Part shown: one piece after another, positions 11,290 to 21,824 of the stretch | How positions within the stretch are numbered: the first letter of the stretch is position 1 | Layout of the letters: each line of letters opens with the position of its first letter | NCBI GenBank assembly: GCA_917880885.1 | Contig: OU862913.1 | Coordinates: 4,154,001-4,218,000 of the forward strand | DNA length: 64,000 bases | From: Limnephilus marmoratus | Taxonomy: Eukaryota; Arthropoda; Insecta; Trichoptera; Limnephilidae | Direction of reading: 5' to 3' | Notes under the pieces: generated by a model | The model's input: the letters and a program-made list of their open reading frames with translations, nothing else | Database searches by the model: none | What the model was told of the DNA's origin: nothing | Made by a program: the position numbers and the translations under genes

Positions 11290-11636
11290 CTTTTTTTATA
11301 GTGAATACCGCACAAGAATCTCAACTGCTCCCGTCTGGAGCCAGTGAGACTATGGCATCCCCAATTGGGGTATGTTGTGAGGCTGAAGGTAGTGGGGAGG
11401 GGAAGGAGGTGGGGAAGAGGAAAGTTGGGAAGTACCTGGCTATTAAGATCTGGTCACTAAACACGGCTAAAGCCATTTTCAAGCAACGTTTCAATTCTGA
11501 ATGGTGGTCTTACACCAGGGCGATACTGATAGTATCTTCCACTCTGGAACATGCCGCAAATATGCTATTATTTTAAATGAATTAATTGTGAAATAACACA
11601 AATTAATCAAATAAAATTTAATAGCGCAGGCCGAAA
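11290..11636 (-). mobile_element. SINE-A copy lacking the tRNA head
   Basis: Nearly collinear with 38540-38880: GTGAATACCGCAC, CCCGTCTGGAGCCAGTGAG, the GGGGAGGGGAAGGAGG tract, AGTATCTTCCACTC and TGAAATAACACAAATTAATC. It stops shortly after ATAAAATTTA, where the tRNA-like head should begin. Confidence 0.85.
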
Positions 11637-12256
11637 AACAACAACAAAAAAGTGATTATTAGAGCCGATACCCTCTCAATATATAGGTAGATACCGATAC
11701 CCTCTCAATATTGAGGAATCACTAAGTTACGCGAGATCAAAAATACCTACTACGAAGAACGGCATTCTGAAACAACAGAGCAACATCCATAGATACCTAC
11801 CTACCTACCTATGTAAGTTCAAAATTCGACTAGAACAACATTACAAACGAACTTGCCGCGTCGGGCAGGCACGTGTTGTGATCATGAGGTAGGGCTGTCA
11901 ATACTGCAATTTATTTAATTTATTTTCTCAGAATTTACGTAATACACAAATAAGGAATGACAAATCATCATATTTATTGAACTGTGTTTAAGGAACTTTG
12001 GTTTAACGTTATACATTTTAATTTACTTTTTAAAGTTATCCTATATTATCTTTCTATAAAATCTATAACAAGGGAAAAAAATAACAAAATTAAATATTTT
12101 CTAAATCTACAGGATATGTTTTGGCGAAACAGTCTTTACATAAGTATGTGCAATGTTAATTGCACAGTAATTTTTGGGACAGTTGTATCAATTTGACTTT
12201 CATAATTTTCTTCATCTTAGGTATAATTTTTATGACAAAATGCTCATACTCAACTA
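11637..12256. other. Unassigned stretch
   Basis: Contains a short direct repeat GATACCCTCTCAATAT (near 11668 and 11697) and a (CTAC)n run near 11798. No supported gene. Confidence 0.4.
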
Positions 12257-12476
12257 GGCGGTTCACACGTTTCAACATTTGTTGATCAACTCGACAATTG
12301 AAAGCTAATTGACAACTGTGAACACTTTTTCAACAAAGTTGATCAAGTTTTTTGTTGACTAGCTGAAGTTGAAAGCTCTACTTTTGACGTTCAAGAATGA
12401 CCATCGCCATCTTGGTATGACTCATCGATCAAGTTTCATAGAGAATCGACGCGTATGAACACATGTTTCCACCCGC

Positions 12477-12746
12477 ATGGGTTTTTTCGCGGCCAAAAGT
12501 AGACGTCAAACGTGTTACCTTGTTTCTACCGTCATGGAATCCGTAACGAAAAAATATCTGAAATGGTCGGATGATTTGATGTTCAGACTTATGGATCTGT
12601 ACCAAAGCCATCCCTGTCTTTGGGATCAATTGCAAGAAGTGAACAAAAATAGAAATGCCCGTGATACTGCAATAAATAGTTTTATTTTTGAAATGGGTAT
12701 TGTGGAACTGACGCCGACCGATGTAAAAAATAAACAACATTTTTAA
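12477..12746 (+). CDS. MADF/Myb-SANT-like protein fragment of the Harbinger-like element
   Basis: An 89-codon frame. The plausible start is the ATG at 12534 (MESVTKKYLKWSDDLMFRLM), because the earlier start is preceded by element sequence. The stretch WSDDLMFRLMDLYQSHPCLW resembles the first helices of MADF domains (acidic patch, LI..Y...P.LW), followed by NARDTAINSF. The protein ends abruptly where the 92-bp inverted repeat begins, so it is probably truncated, with only about one helix-turn-helix domain left. Its likely role in an intact element is binding the terminal repeats together with the transposase. No promoter or splice signal is obvious. Confidence 0.5.
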   Translation: MGFFAAKSRRQTCYLVSTVMESVTKKYLKWSDDLMFRLMDLYQSHPCLWDQLQEVNKNRNARDTAINSFIFEMGIVELTPTDVKNKQHF

Positions 12747-12960
12747 CAAAACAAAAAACGGCTTCAAAAAATGCACTAAAAAGTAAAAAAATAATTTCGT
12801 ACGATTGTTATTTTTGGAGTCGGTGTCAGCCAAGATCTCCACATCTCACCTACCTATGTATGTAGTTACCTTGGCTGACACCGACTCCAAAAATAACAAT
12901 CGTACGAAATTATTTTTTTACTTTTAAGTGCATTTTTTGAAGTCGTTTTTTGTTTTGTTA
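12744..12960. repeat. Inverted repeat, 92-bp arms, 33-bp loop
   Basis: 12744-12835 and 12869-12960 are almost exact reverse complements (TTTTTGGAGTCGGTGTCAGC against GCTGACACCGACTCCAAAAA, and onward to the AACAAAACAAAAAAC end). The stem lies directly after the MADF frame. Confidence 0.92.
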
Positions 12961-13617
12961 AAATTGTTATTTATTTTATTATTTTTAGTGACGAGCGTGC
13001 GTAAAGAAGTTTTACTTCAAAAAAAAAATCATAGAAATCTGTCAAAATCGTCCATTTGTCGCGCACATGCTATTGCAAATTTAAGACATATATGGTTTTC
13101 TCATGGATCCCATTGTCAGATCTGGACCAAATTAAAATGAGACCAAACGGCAAGCACCAGCTTTCAAATAAAAAAAGAATCATCAACATAAAAAATATAT
13201 ATATATATATGTATTGTCGAATTGATAACCTCCTCCTTTTGGAAGTCGTTTAATAAAATAAAAACTATTAGAACGATGTACAAGAAGGAACTAGGATTAA
13301 TAAATAAATCAATAATAAATAAATAAATTGTTTTTCTGTCATCATCTCTTTCAAAATTGTGTTGGATGCGCCTAATTCACTCCTTCTCATGATCCATTTT
13401 CTCGCCCAAATACGACATTTTTTAATGCTTTTTCATAATCTCGAGCTCGTCTCGCAGAACATCAGAAATTAGAGAGACGCACGTACTGACAATTTCAGTT
13501 GACGCCATCTTGCATGTCAAATTCGGTTCCACTTAAATTAAAACGCGTGAACATAATCTCATTCAACTTTTAAACCAATAAAAGTGGATCAACAAAAATC
13601 GAAACATGTGAACGCGC

Positions 13618-14189
13618 TCAACGACAGATAATTTAGTTGTCTACCCAACACGAGCAACACCGGGTTCACGCCAGATATGTAGGATTTATACATGTAGACT
13701 GAAAATAAGATAGTTAACCGAGTTAAATTTGTTTAAATAAACCACGAAAGCTAGATTAATAATAACCAAACGTTTACTCAGCCCTTATACTACCAAATGG
13801 AATCCGACACTCGCTTAGAAAATTTATTTATATTTTGGTAATAAACGTCATGCAATAATAGCTCTAATAGTAAGCTATTATATAGTTTAATTTTGCCGTC
13901 CGCCGGAGTTGTTTATTTTTCGGTAACCGGATGTGTCAAAAACGCAACTTTGACGATTATTGCAACAACTTTAAAAGAATTTTAATTAATGAAGAAAATA
14001 TTAGCGAAACAGTTCCTCTTATCCACTTCGATCCAAAGTTTCATCGCAATCGGGTGAATGGTTGAGCGACGCATAGGACACATACTTACATATATACAAT
14101 ATACATATTTATACAAACCCAGAAACAAACACATTTTGATTTTTATATATATATAAATAGATTAATATGCCCAAAGACACTCGCAAGAA
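13618..14189. other. Unassigned stretch with a Helitron-like tail
   Basis: No gene. The 14030-14080 stretch TTTCATCGCAATCGGGTGAA then TGGTTGAGCGACGCA resembles sequence common near insect Helitron and MITE ends. (TA)n runs lie at 14089-14160. Confidence 0.35.
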
Positions 14190-15110
14190 CAGAGGCACAA
14201 CTTGACATTAACGTGAAATTGGCTGACTTATGCCATCTTAGGTTTTTCTGGCAGCCACCTATGGTCTGGAGCCCCAAAGTACTTGAAAAAACTATGCAGA
14301 AACTGGCGGTCCGTTTGATAGATTCTCCCGTCTTAATAAACGGATTGCCATCTTTAGAGCACAGGCGTCGGGTGGGAATTCTATTCTTATTCTACCGGTA
14401 TTTCAATGGAAGATGCTCCGAGGAAAGCGTCATTTAAGTTATGTTCAGATATCTAATATAACCGCGAGCAGGTATCTGTTGAACCGCGAGCGCTTATGTT
14501 TCGTGCCGTTCACACGGCGCAGATAAAATATTTCTTCCTATGGTAGGAGAGGGGGTCAGTTGAATTAGCGAGCGGCCACGGAGTACGCATTTTTTGTACT
14601 GAATCTATGAACTTGACATCTGTCACCCACCGGTCTTGGCAGCTCCGTAATTAAAATGACCCCCTCTCCTGTTTTCGTCGGAGTGGGGGGCGCTTAACTG
14701 ATGGCATATCGCCTCAGGAGCGGTTACGGCGTAAGATGTGTATTGTCTATGGTTGATGTGCGCATAAAGCGCTCAGGTGTGAACGGTCTGAAGGGATTGT
14801 ATGGAGAGCGATATGTGGCGTGCTATGATCTTTAATATTTATCTGCTCAATGTGAACGAGCTCTGATCCTCTCGGCACCGGTGCAAAGTCGGGAAACATG
14901 CCAAACGCGCGCCCAACATATTTACACGGTTGACATTTGCCACATGAGAACGGGTCGCTTCTACGACTCGTTCTTGAGTTCAACAGCCGGCTGTAAGACG
15001 GTTTGCCGGCCTCAGTATTTCTTCCTTCCTACAACATGGGTCTCTTCAAGACCCATGTTCACTCTTTCCTTTCCTCAAAAAGACCCTTTAATTCAGTAAC
15101 TAAACGTATC
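14190..15110 (+). pseudogene. Decayed LINE reverse-transcriptase C-terminus
   Basis: The first part (14213-14437) encodes LPSLEHRRRVGILFLFYRYF and NGRCSEE, the pattern following the polymerase in Jockey/CR1-type LINEs. The second part (about 14880-15110) encodes RTGRFYDSFLSST, then in another frame LPASVFLPSYNMGLFKTHVH, the usual LINE C-terminal end. The two parts are separated by about 440 bp of unrelated sequence, and frameshifts are present. The 5' portion is missing. Confidence 0.7.
14506..14786. mobile_element. Possible MITE splitting the LINE relic
   Basis: CCGTTCACAC (14506) and GTGTGAACGG (to 14786) are inverted and resemble the GTTCACAC end of the Harbinger-like element at 12257. 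A neighbouring GAGCGCTTATG/CATAAAGCGCTC pair is also inverted, but its order relative to the first pair is inconsistent with a simple terminal repeat. Tentative. Confidence 0.3.
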
Positions 15111-15436
15111 CGAACACCATATATTTACTTTTAAGTAACACGCTGCTCAACTTATCAATTACCCAATCAGAACGGGCAGAACGGGGCATTAGACTTTTTT
15201 CTTAAACCGTATTTTCTTTTTTTTAGAAAGATGTTTATATTATACATAGATATCCAGGAAAATTTCTGCATACTTAACTCAAAAATGCATTTTTAAGTTG
15301 TGACATGCGGTGACAAAGCTGCGATATCCCTATCCCGTTGTTGTGTCGCATGCAGCATGCATACACAAAGTGTTCCTCGTTCCAAGTTCCAACAACTTTA
15401 GTGCCTATCCAGGAATCAAGGGAGAAGCATCTACAC
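15111..15436. other. Unassigned stretch upstream of the recombinase gene
   Basis: No gene or repeat recognised. Contains GTCGCATGCAGCATGCATAC, a small self-complementary motif. Confidence 0.4.
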
Positions 15437-15585
15437 GAGGGCATACATTAATTACGTTTTTCGTCCAATCTAGACGCTCTTGGTGAGATAAATTTGGGCA
15501 ACGCGTATATTCTTTTCAGTCGACGTGAGATTTTACTGGACCCCCCCCCCCCCTTTTTGAGCAAACGTAATTAATGTATGCCCTC
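15437..15585. mobile_element. MITE of 149 bp with a C-run
   Basis: The terminal inverted repeat GAGGGCATACATTAATTACG is matched by CGTAATTAATGTATGCCCTC at the right end. The interior includes GAGATTTTACTGGA followed by about 15 C. The same architecture (CATTAATTACG-type ends plus a homopolymer) occurs at 22926-23085. It ends 69 bp before the start codon of the recombinase gene. Confidence 0.8.
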
Positions 15586-15654
15586 TGCTATTCAAAAGAT
15601 TACTTTGCCCGTTGATTCAGTGTTTGTTTATAGTGATAATTAATTGTGAACGTT

Positions 15655-18600
15655 ATGGAAACGCGCAAGCGCAACAGAAGATATAACGGTATGTACCTAG
15701 CCACTATACGATTGTTAATATTGTCATATTTTCAAATATAATTAAACATTTAGATTTTAGATAAATTTTGTCAACTTTAAAAAGGTGAAATGTAATTTTT
15801 TCAAGGACCGCCATGATATTAATTACGACGGGGATGCTATGTGGAGGGTCTTTTTAAAAAAGGGAATGATAGGAAGTTCTGGGAAGGAAAATCGGTGTCC
15901 TCTTTGTGCGGTGCTACGTAAATAATCGATGTCCTCTTTGTGCAGTGCAACGTAAATAATCGGTGTCCTCTTTGTACAGTGCTTCGTAGTCTCCCCACTC
16001 TTGTCTACTATAGTTTTCTGAAGGTTTCACTTGTACCGCGTGTGAATTGCGCACTCTGATTTTTGAAGTGAAAACTTCTTTAGCACCGTTGTGATTCGAA
16101 AGTCGATGAAACAAAAAATAGTGACTCTCGGCTTAGCAAAACCTAACGCAGTTGGCTGAGCAAAAACCGTTGAAGATTCCTACTTGCATATAATATTACT
16201 TTTTTATCTGAAAATAACACAAGAGTCCCAACTGCTCCCAACCGTCTCGAGCCAAGTGCCAATGGCATCTGGCATCCCCAATTTTGGTATTTTATTTATT
16301 AGCGTTATAAACAGTCTGTACAAAATTCATAAATGACAGTGATAAAAATAAGTATGACATAGACCAATAAAATAACGACAAATAATTTAGAACCGTAATG
16401 CAAAAATACACAATACCTAAACCTGATATAAATTATTCTGATAAAGTGTATCTTCTTACTTATATCTACAAAAAGTAAATAACTGAGGATTTTCAAGGGT
16501 TTACATTTAAATTTTGATTGATATAAATAATATATTTCAGGAAGCGATTGTATTTGAATTCCAACTGCAAAAAGTTGGAGAGAAAATGTGGTGATACTAA
16601 AAATTAAAAAAAAGAGAAATACAGAAATCAATCAAATATTAAGTTATTTGTTAAACATGTGGCATCAATAGTGTTATTTTTTTATGCATGCTGTGAATTT
16701 ATCAAGGTTTGTATTAAACACATCGATATTTGGGCATAATCTGTTAAATGTGCTACAGCTTCTTCTTACAAATACATTTTCAAGATAATTTGTCTTGCTC
16801 TTAGGGATATAAAAGGTATGGTATGGCGTGATACTGAGGGTATTGGGAAGGGGAAGGAGATGTGGAAAACGTACCTGGCTATTCAGATCTAGTCACCAAA
16901 CACGGCTAAAGCCATTTCAAGTAATCAGACTGAAGCTTAGCACCTCACAAAGAGGAGACCGATTATTCTATATTATTCTCTCGCAGGCTAAATCCTATAA
17001 ATGTAGGAGTTTTGTCTCTTTTTATTGTCGCTTTTTCGTTTCATCGAGTTTCAAAACACAACGGTGTTAAAAAGTTTTTACTTCAAAAAAAAATTTACAA
17101 CTGTGCAGTTCACACACGGTAGAAATGAAACCTGGTGGGAAGACTACAAAGCACCGCACTAAGAGGGGACCGTTTATACTATCTCATTATCTCACAGGTT
17201 GAATCCTATAGATGTATGTGTTCGTTTATTTTCAGTGTCGCTATTTTTTGTTTCATCGACTTTCGAATCACAACGGTGCTTAAGAAGTTTTCACTTCAAA
17301 AATCAGAGTGCGCAATTCACACGCGGTACAAGTGAAACCTTCAGAAAACTATAGTAGACAAGAGTGGGGAATAAATGTTTAATTTTGTTTAATTATATTT
17401 GAAAATATGACAAAAAACAGAAAATTTATTTTGAAAAGAAAACATAATAAGCCGTATTAACGAGTGAGCGGTTCAAAGCATAAATAATATAATTTGTAAA
17501 AAAATTAAAACACTTGACATTGTATAGAGCACTGTAATTTGTTTATGTTTATATACACGAATGTGGAGCAATGATATTAATTTGTGAAATTCATACTTCC
17601 ATTATGTTCTTTTAGGTGACGAGGATAGTACAGAATTGCGATTTTTGTTTGATGACAATTTTCTTACAACCCTCAAAAGAAGTCGAATTAAAAATCCTGC
17701 CCTTGGGGCTTGTACAGAAGCCTTGTGGAAAGACGGCCGGTGGTATTCAGGAAAAGTTGTATCCACAAGTGGAGAAATTATCAATTTCACATCTGAATCT
17801 GACTCAATTGACAAAGCATCGCACCAGGCAATACCTGAAAATTCATCTTTACTCAAAAAATCTACTTTGGATGGAGTCGATATTAGCAAACTTGATGCGG
17901 AGCAAAAAAATAATCAAAATGGAGAAATTATCAATTTCACATCTGAATCTGACTCTAACTGAATTGACAAAGCATCGCACCAGGCAATACCTGAAAATTC
18001 ATCTTTACTCAAAAAATCTACTTTGGATGGAGTCGATATTAGCAAACTTGATGCGGAGCAGAAAAATAATCAAAATGGAGAAATTATCAATTTCACATCT
18101 GAATCTGACTCTAACTCAATTGACAAAGCATCGCACCAGGCAATACCTGAAAATTCATCTTTACTCAAAAAATCTACTTTAGATGGAGTCGATATTAGCA
18201 ACCTTAAAGTAAATCCGTCTGGAAAGAAGAAATATTTCTGTTGTTACTGTAAAACATTACAGTCGAAGTTTGCCCGCCATTTGGAATTAAAACATAACAC
18301 TGAAATAGACGTACAGAAATTCACAATTCTTCCAAAAGGCGATCATGAAAGACGTTTTATCATTGATGACATCAGAAAAAGGGGAAATTTTATTCATAAC
18401 ACAAATTCAAAATACAACACTGGTGTTTTGATCACATGCAGGCAACGCCAGCCAAATATTGTCAACAATGCCGAAGATTATATCTGTTGCGCTAATTGCA
18501 AAGGTTTTTTTTCCAAACGCACTCTTCGTATACATTACAAAAAATGCAATAAAGCGCATACAAAAGGATCACGTACAATAAATGTAATGGGAAGACGATT

Positions 18601-21600
18601 AACCGGTTTCCTACACCATAGAGCCAATGAAATCCTTAGATATAAAGTTTTCCCCGTATTGAGAGATGATAATATTACTAAATCCATTCAGTACGATGAA
18701 CTTCTTATTGTGTTTGGAAATAAACTTTGTGAAAAGTACAAAACACACCAACAAGACATGATTAGAGCCCACCTGAGATTGCTAGGAAGGTTTAAAATGG
18801 CAATAAAAAAGATTAATAAGGAAATAACTGATTTTGCATCAATATTTCAACCACAGCATTTTGATTCCGCAATCAGCGCTCTTCGTGAATGTGCTAAATG
18901 GGATAAATCAATTATGTGGTTCAAAACGCCAGCTGTTGCCAATAATCTTACAACTCTGCTAAAAAAGTTGGCACGTTGTCTACGTGCAGAATGCATAAAA
19001 AAACAAGATGATGACAAAAAAAAAATGACAGAAGAGTTCCTTCTCCTTTTCGAAGAGGAAGTTCCTGTATTGATCAACAAGCCGGCAATTGAAGATCAGA
19101 TTAAACAAAAACGACTGAAACAAGTAATTCTACCTTCAAAGGATGACATCAAACTATTACATGATTTTCTAAAAAAAAAATGTTTTACCTCTGCCGGCAT
19201 TTTGAAAACGGATTTCAACTTTAACGCATGGAAAACTTTGTCTGAAGCGACATTAATATCCGTAATGATTTTTAATAGGAGAAGAGCGGGAGAAATAGAA
19301 AGAATTACCCTTTCCGATTTCCAGTGCCAGGAAACGATAGACGTGAATTCTGAACTATTAAGCCAAATTTCTCATGAAGACAGAAATCACGCCAAACAAT
19401 TTGTGCGAATCACTCTACGAGGTAAATTAGGTAGGACCGTGCCTATTTTACTAAAAAAAAATTTAATACAATCAATTGACCTTATAATAAAGTTTCGCCA
19501 ACAGGCTGGCGTACAGAAACATAATGAATACATTTTTGGAGTACCAAATACATCAAATAATGGCATAAAAAAACCCTATTTGCGAGCATGTGAGCTCCTT
19601 CGTGTATTTTCGAAAGAATGTGGAGCATCGTTCCCTTCGACGCTCAGGGGTACCACATTGAGAAAGCACATAGCAACGCATACTGCTATGCTTGGCATTG
19701 AAGAGTGTGACATGTCGGATCTGGCGAACTTTATGGGGCATAGTACCAAAATACACAAAGATGTATACAGAATGCCGGCAACAGTCAGGGACGTAACAAA
19801 TGTATCTAGATTATTGGAACAGGCAATGGGTGGAGATACAACCGAAGAATATGACTCTGATACTGATAATAATTTCTTGCAACAGTCGGAAATAGTAAAA
19901 AATCATAGTCTGACGACTTCCCAGGCTTCGACTAGTCTCTTGGACAGCACTGTGTCTTCTGAACCGGAACAAATACGTGAGTTTTGAATTGTATTATTTC
20001 TTTCGGGGGTGACTATAATTGCACCCACTCAAATTCTGGATTAGATTGTTTAATAATGGTATCATAAATCAGTCAAATGTGTCCGATTTCTTTGAAGCCC
20101 TCCGTTGTTGAGTAGATACCTATGATCCTCCACTGTGAATCCCGGGTTCCAATCCCAGCATTTGCAAGTAAATTTTATTCCTGGGTTCGAGTCCCAGTAG
20201 AACCAATATCTTTTTCAGATTTTTCTGTCTCCAGATTTTGGTTGAGTTTTGCTAATATTGTCTTCATTTAATGAAATTTTATTCAATCAATTTCAATTAT
20301 TTCACAATGAGTGTTCCAGAGAAGTAGATACTTTCAAAATCGGATTTAGTGCAAGCAGCCTATCATATCTTTTCATGTACATTATATCATGATTTATTCC
20401 AGGGGCTGAAACACGGGTGAGACGTGCTAAAATATCCACTTCAGATGACAGTCTTCCTGGATCAAGTCCTAAAAAAAATTATGATACAGAACATCGATGC
20501 CTGCCGAAGGTTGCAGATAACTCAATTGAATTCAATGATTCCAGCGAAAAACGACGCAGCAGTAAGTAGAGATGTGAACAATTTGAATGATATAGGACCA
20601 AATTTCTTGCTCTGAAAATATATTATTGTGCGACTTGTTGATCAGTCTCTTATCAGTAAATTATTCCATTGTGATGTTTAAATTTAAATTGTACCGCACC
20701 TGGGCAATGGGCATCTTCACGTTAATCTATCTGAGATTTCTCCACTGGAAAGCCACAATATTGAAATATATTGCATATAAATATACATACAGGGTGTGTT
20801 AAGGGACGTACTTAACCAGTGATTCATGACATTGTTTGGAAAAAAAATGTAAACATTTTTTTTTCTCCGGTGTCATTTTTGACGTTTTTTTTTTACAAAA
20901 ACTAAAAAAAAAATAGCAGATGTTGGACAGTTGGGGGCAGGTAAGAGGTTGGGGGGTTATTCGGCTGAGTGATCAGTGACGTCATGCAGAAGATATTTTT
21001 TTGTTTGATTGTGGAGAAAAAAAAAAATAAGTCACCGGAGACAACAATTTCTCATACGATTTTTACTCAAAATAATGCCAGTTGTCACTGAAGTAAGTCA
21101 AGTTGGTCCCTTAACACCCTGTATGTAAATACATATAATATTATTATTTATTTATTTTATGTTTTTTTTTTTCAATAAATACCCAAAATTTATAATGACA
21201 GCTCCTCCTTACCATAAAGAGACAAGGCTCTTGTTTTTCGTGCTCAAAAAATAAAGTCATTAGGTAATAAAATATTGTAAATAATAACAAGAAAATAATA
21301 AGAAAAAAGAACAAAAGATTTGTCGGTAATGGATTTAAAAAAAAAACTGAAACAAATATGGACTCTTGCAGTAGTTTTAGGTAATTTTTCAATTACAACT
21401 TTGATACATAGACATAAGATTTATGGATCATTCATTTCTGCCTTCCAAGATTTTAGCTATCTAACAAAAGCCTTGTTTTTAACCATTCTGTAATAGTCAG
21501 TGCCCTTTACCTTGCAATGTATATGCCATATACCTTTTTAGTATGTGTTAAAAATGGATATTTCAATTTTGTGTTTCAGCATCCCCCTATGGAAAAACGA

Positions 21601-21824
21601 GAAGAGTGAAATGGAGCGAAGAAGAAAGAAAAGCAGTTTCAGAATATTTCGGTGACTTTAAAGCTCTTAAAAAATTGCCCTCACTAGATAAATGTCATTC
21701 CGCAATAATGAGGAATACAGTGCTACGTAAAAGGCAGCCACAGCAGTTGAAAACATGGATTGATAACCAAAGAAGAGCAGAAACCCGCCGTCAATCGTAT
21801 GCTTTTAAAAAAGACCTTTTATAG
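15655..21824 (+). CDS. Crypton-type tyrosine recombinase gene, four exons, one in-frame TGA
   Basis: Exons by canonical sites: 15655-15688 (ATG in a good context, donor GTATGT), 17616-19976 (acceptor TTTTAG, donor GTGAGT), 20403-20561 (acceptor TTATTCCAG, donor GTAAGT) and 21580-21824 (acceptor TTTCAG, stop TAG). All introns are phase 1 and the frame is continuous, about 932 codons. One TGA lies at 17960-17962. Two C2H2-like motifs, CCYCKTLQSKFARHLELKH (near residue 218) and CCANCKGFFSKRTLRIHYKK (near 300), precede a tyrosine-recombinase core: Arg in NRRRAGEIERITL (near 566), LRKHIATHTAML (near 693), then MGHSTKIHKDVYR (near 718-730) with the candidate nucleophile Tyr. The usual His three residues before the box II Arg is Thr here. 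Exon 4 is Myb/SANT-like. Cryptons are DNA transposons that move with a tyrosine recombinase. Whether this is a transposon copy or a domesticated gene is open. Neighbours are MITEs and SINEs, mostly in its introns. Confidence 0.75.
15903..16119 (-). repeat. Inverted copy of the intron-1 repeat
   Basis: 15994-16119 is the near-exact reverse complement of 17240-17370 (shared TCGACTTTCGAATCACAACG, CAGAGTGCGCAATTCACACG and CTATAGTAGACAAGAGTGGG). Before it, TAAATAATCGATGTCCTCTT and TAAATAATCGGTGTCCTCTT form a short tandem duplication of about 44 bp (15905-15990). Confidence 0.85.
16206..16290 (-). mobile_element. SINE-A tail fragment
   Basis: Contains AAGAGTCCCAACTGCTCCC, GAGCCAAGTGCC and GGCATCCCCAATTTTGGTAT, the 3' part of SINE-A in minus orientation, in intron 1 of the recombinase gene. 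Confidence 0.7.
16815..16932 (-). mobile_element. SINE-A central fragment
   Basis: GGGAAGGGGAAGGAGATG, TTCAGATCTAGTCACCAAAC and GGCTAAAGCCATTTCAAG match the middle of SINE-A. Both ends are missing. It lies beside the 210-bp repeats. Confidence 0.75.
16940..17370 (+). repeat. Two tandem copies of a 210-bp repeat in intron 1
   Basis: Each unit runs from CACAAAGAGGAGACCG or CACTAAGAGGGGACCG, through the CGTTTCATCGAGTTTC or TGTTTCATCGACTTTC box and a GAAG/CTTC-like motif, to a GTACAAGTGAAACC or GTAGAAATGAAACC end. The second unit is the one mirrored at 15994-16119. Short open frames in these units overlap repeat sequence and carry no domain. Confidence 0.8.
17775..18216 (+). repeat. Three in-frame coding repeats in exon 2 of the recombinase
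   Basis: The segment reading GEIINFTSESDS to DGVDISKLDAEQKNNQ (about 50 residues) occurs three times in a row. The copies are almost identical at the DNA level, so the expansion is recent. Copy 1 lacks the two codons after SESDS. Copy 2 has AACTGA where copy 3 has AACTCA, so one C-to-G change creates the only stop in the gene. The period is about 150-158 bp. Confidence 0.92.
20115..20215 (+). repeat. tRNA-like B-box pair in intron 2
   Basis: CCCGGGTTCCAATCCCAGC and CTGGGTTCGAGTCCCAGT are two Pol III B-box-like motifs 40 bp apart. GCAAGTAAATTTTATT between them matches the satellite and SINE-A body. Probably two partial SINE heads in tandem. No complete tRNA cloverleaf was found. Confidence 0.5.
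20790..21121. mobile_element. MITE in intron 3, mariner-style ends
   Basis: CAGGGTGTGTTAAGGGAC at the left is mirrored by GTCCCTTAACACCCTG at the right, each flanked by TA (20788-20789 and 21122-21123). The size (332 bp), the TA target and CAGGGTGT-type ends suit a Tc1/mariner-derived MITE. It has no coding capacity. Confidence 0.8.
21580..21824 (+). other. Exon 4: Myb/SANT-like C-terminal domain of the recombinase
   Basis: Encodes VKWSEEERKAVSEYFGDF, then LPSLDKCHSAIM, then RKRQPQQLKTWIDNQRR. The W..EE..AV..YF pattern, a central Cys and a terminal basic helix match the extra domain that follows the GH..Y box in many uncharacterised animal recombinase-like proteins (recalled, not searched). 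Its presence in frame after two introns supports a genuine multi-exon gene. It ends KKDLL and a TAG stop. Confidence 0.65.

Larger units (their letters stand above)
12257..13617 (+). mobile_element. Harbinger-like DNA element carrying a MADF-type ORF
   Basis: The left end GGCGGTTCACACGTTTCAAC then TTGTTGATCAACT, and the reverse complement of the right end GCGCGTTCACATGTTTCGA then TTGTTGATCCACT, form a terminal inverted repeat of about 35 bp. PIF/Harbinger elements often encode a Myb/SANT- or MADF-like DNA-binding protein beside the transposase. Only the binding protein is seen here, so the copy is non-autonomous or decayed. A clear target duplication was not found. Internal sequence at 13215-13250 includes the CCTCCTCCTTTTGGAAGTCG motif. 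The superfamily assignment is an inference from the ends and the ORF. Confidence 0.6.

Noticed and set aside
12429..12842. A 137-codon minus-strand frame over the MADF region
   Set aside because: It is antisense to the MADF frame and runs into the hairpin. No recognisable domain.
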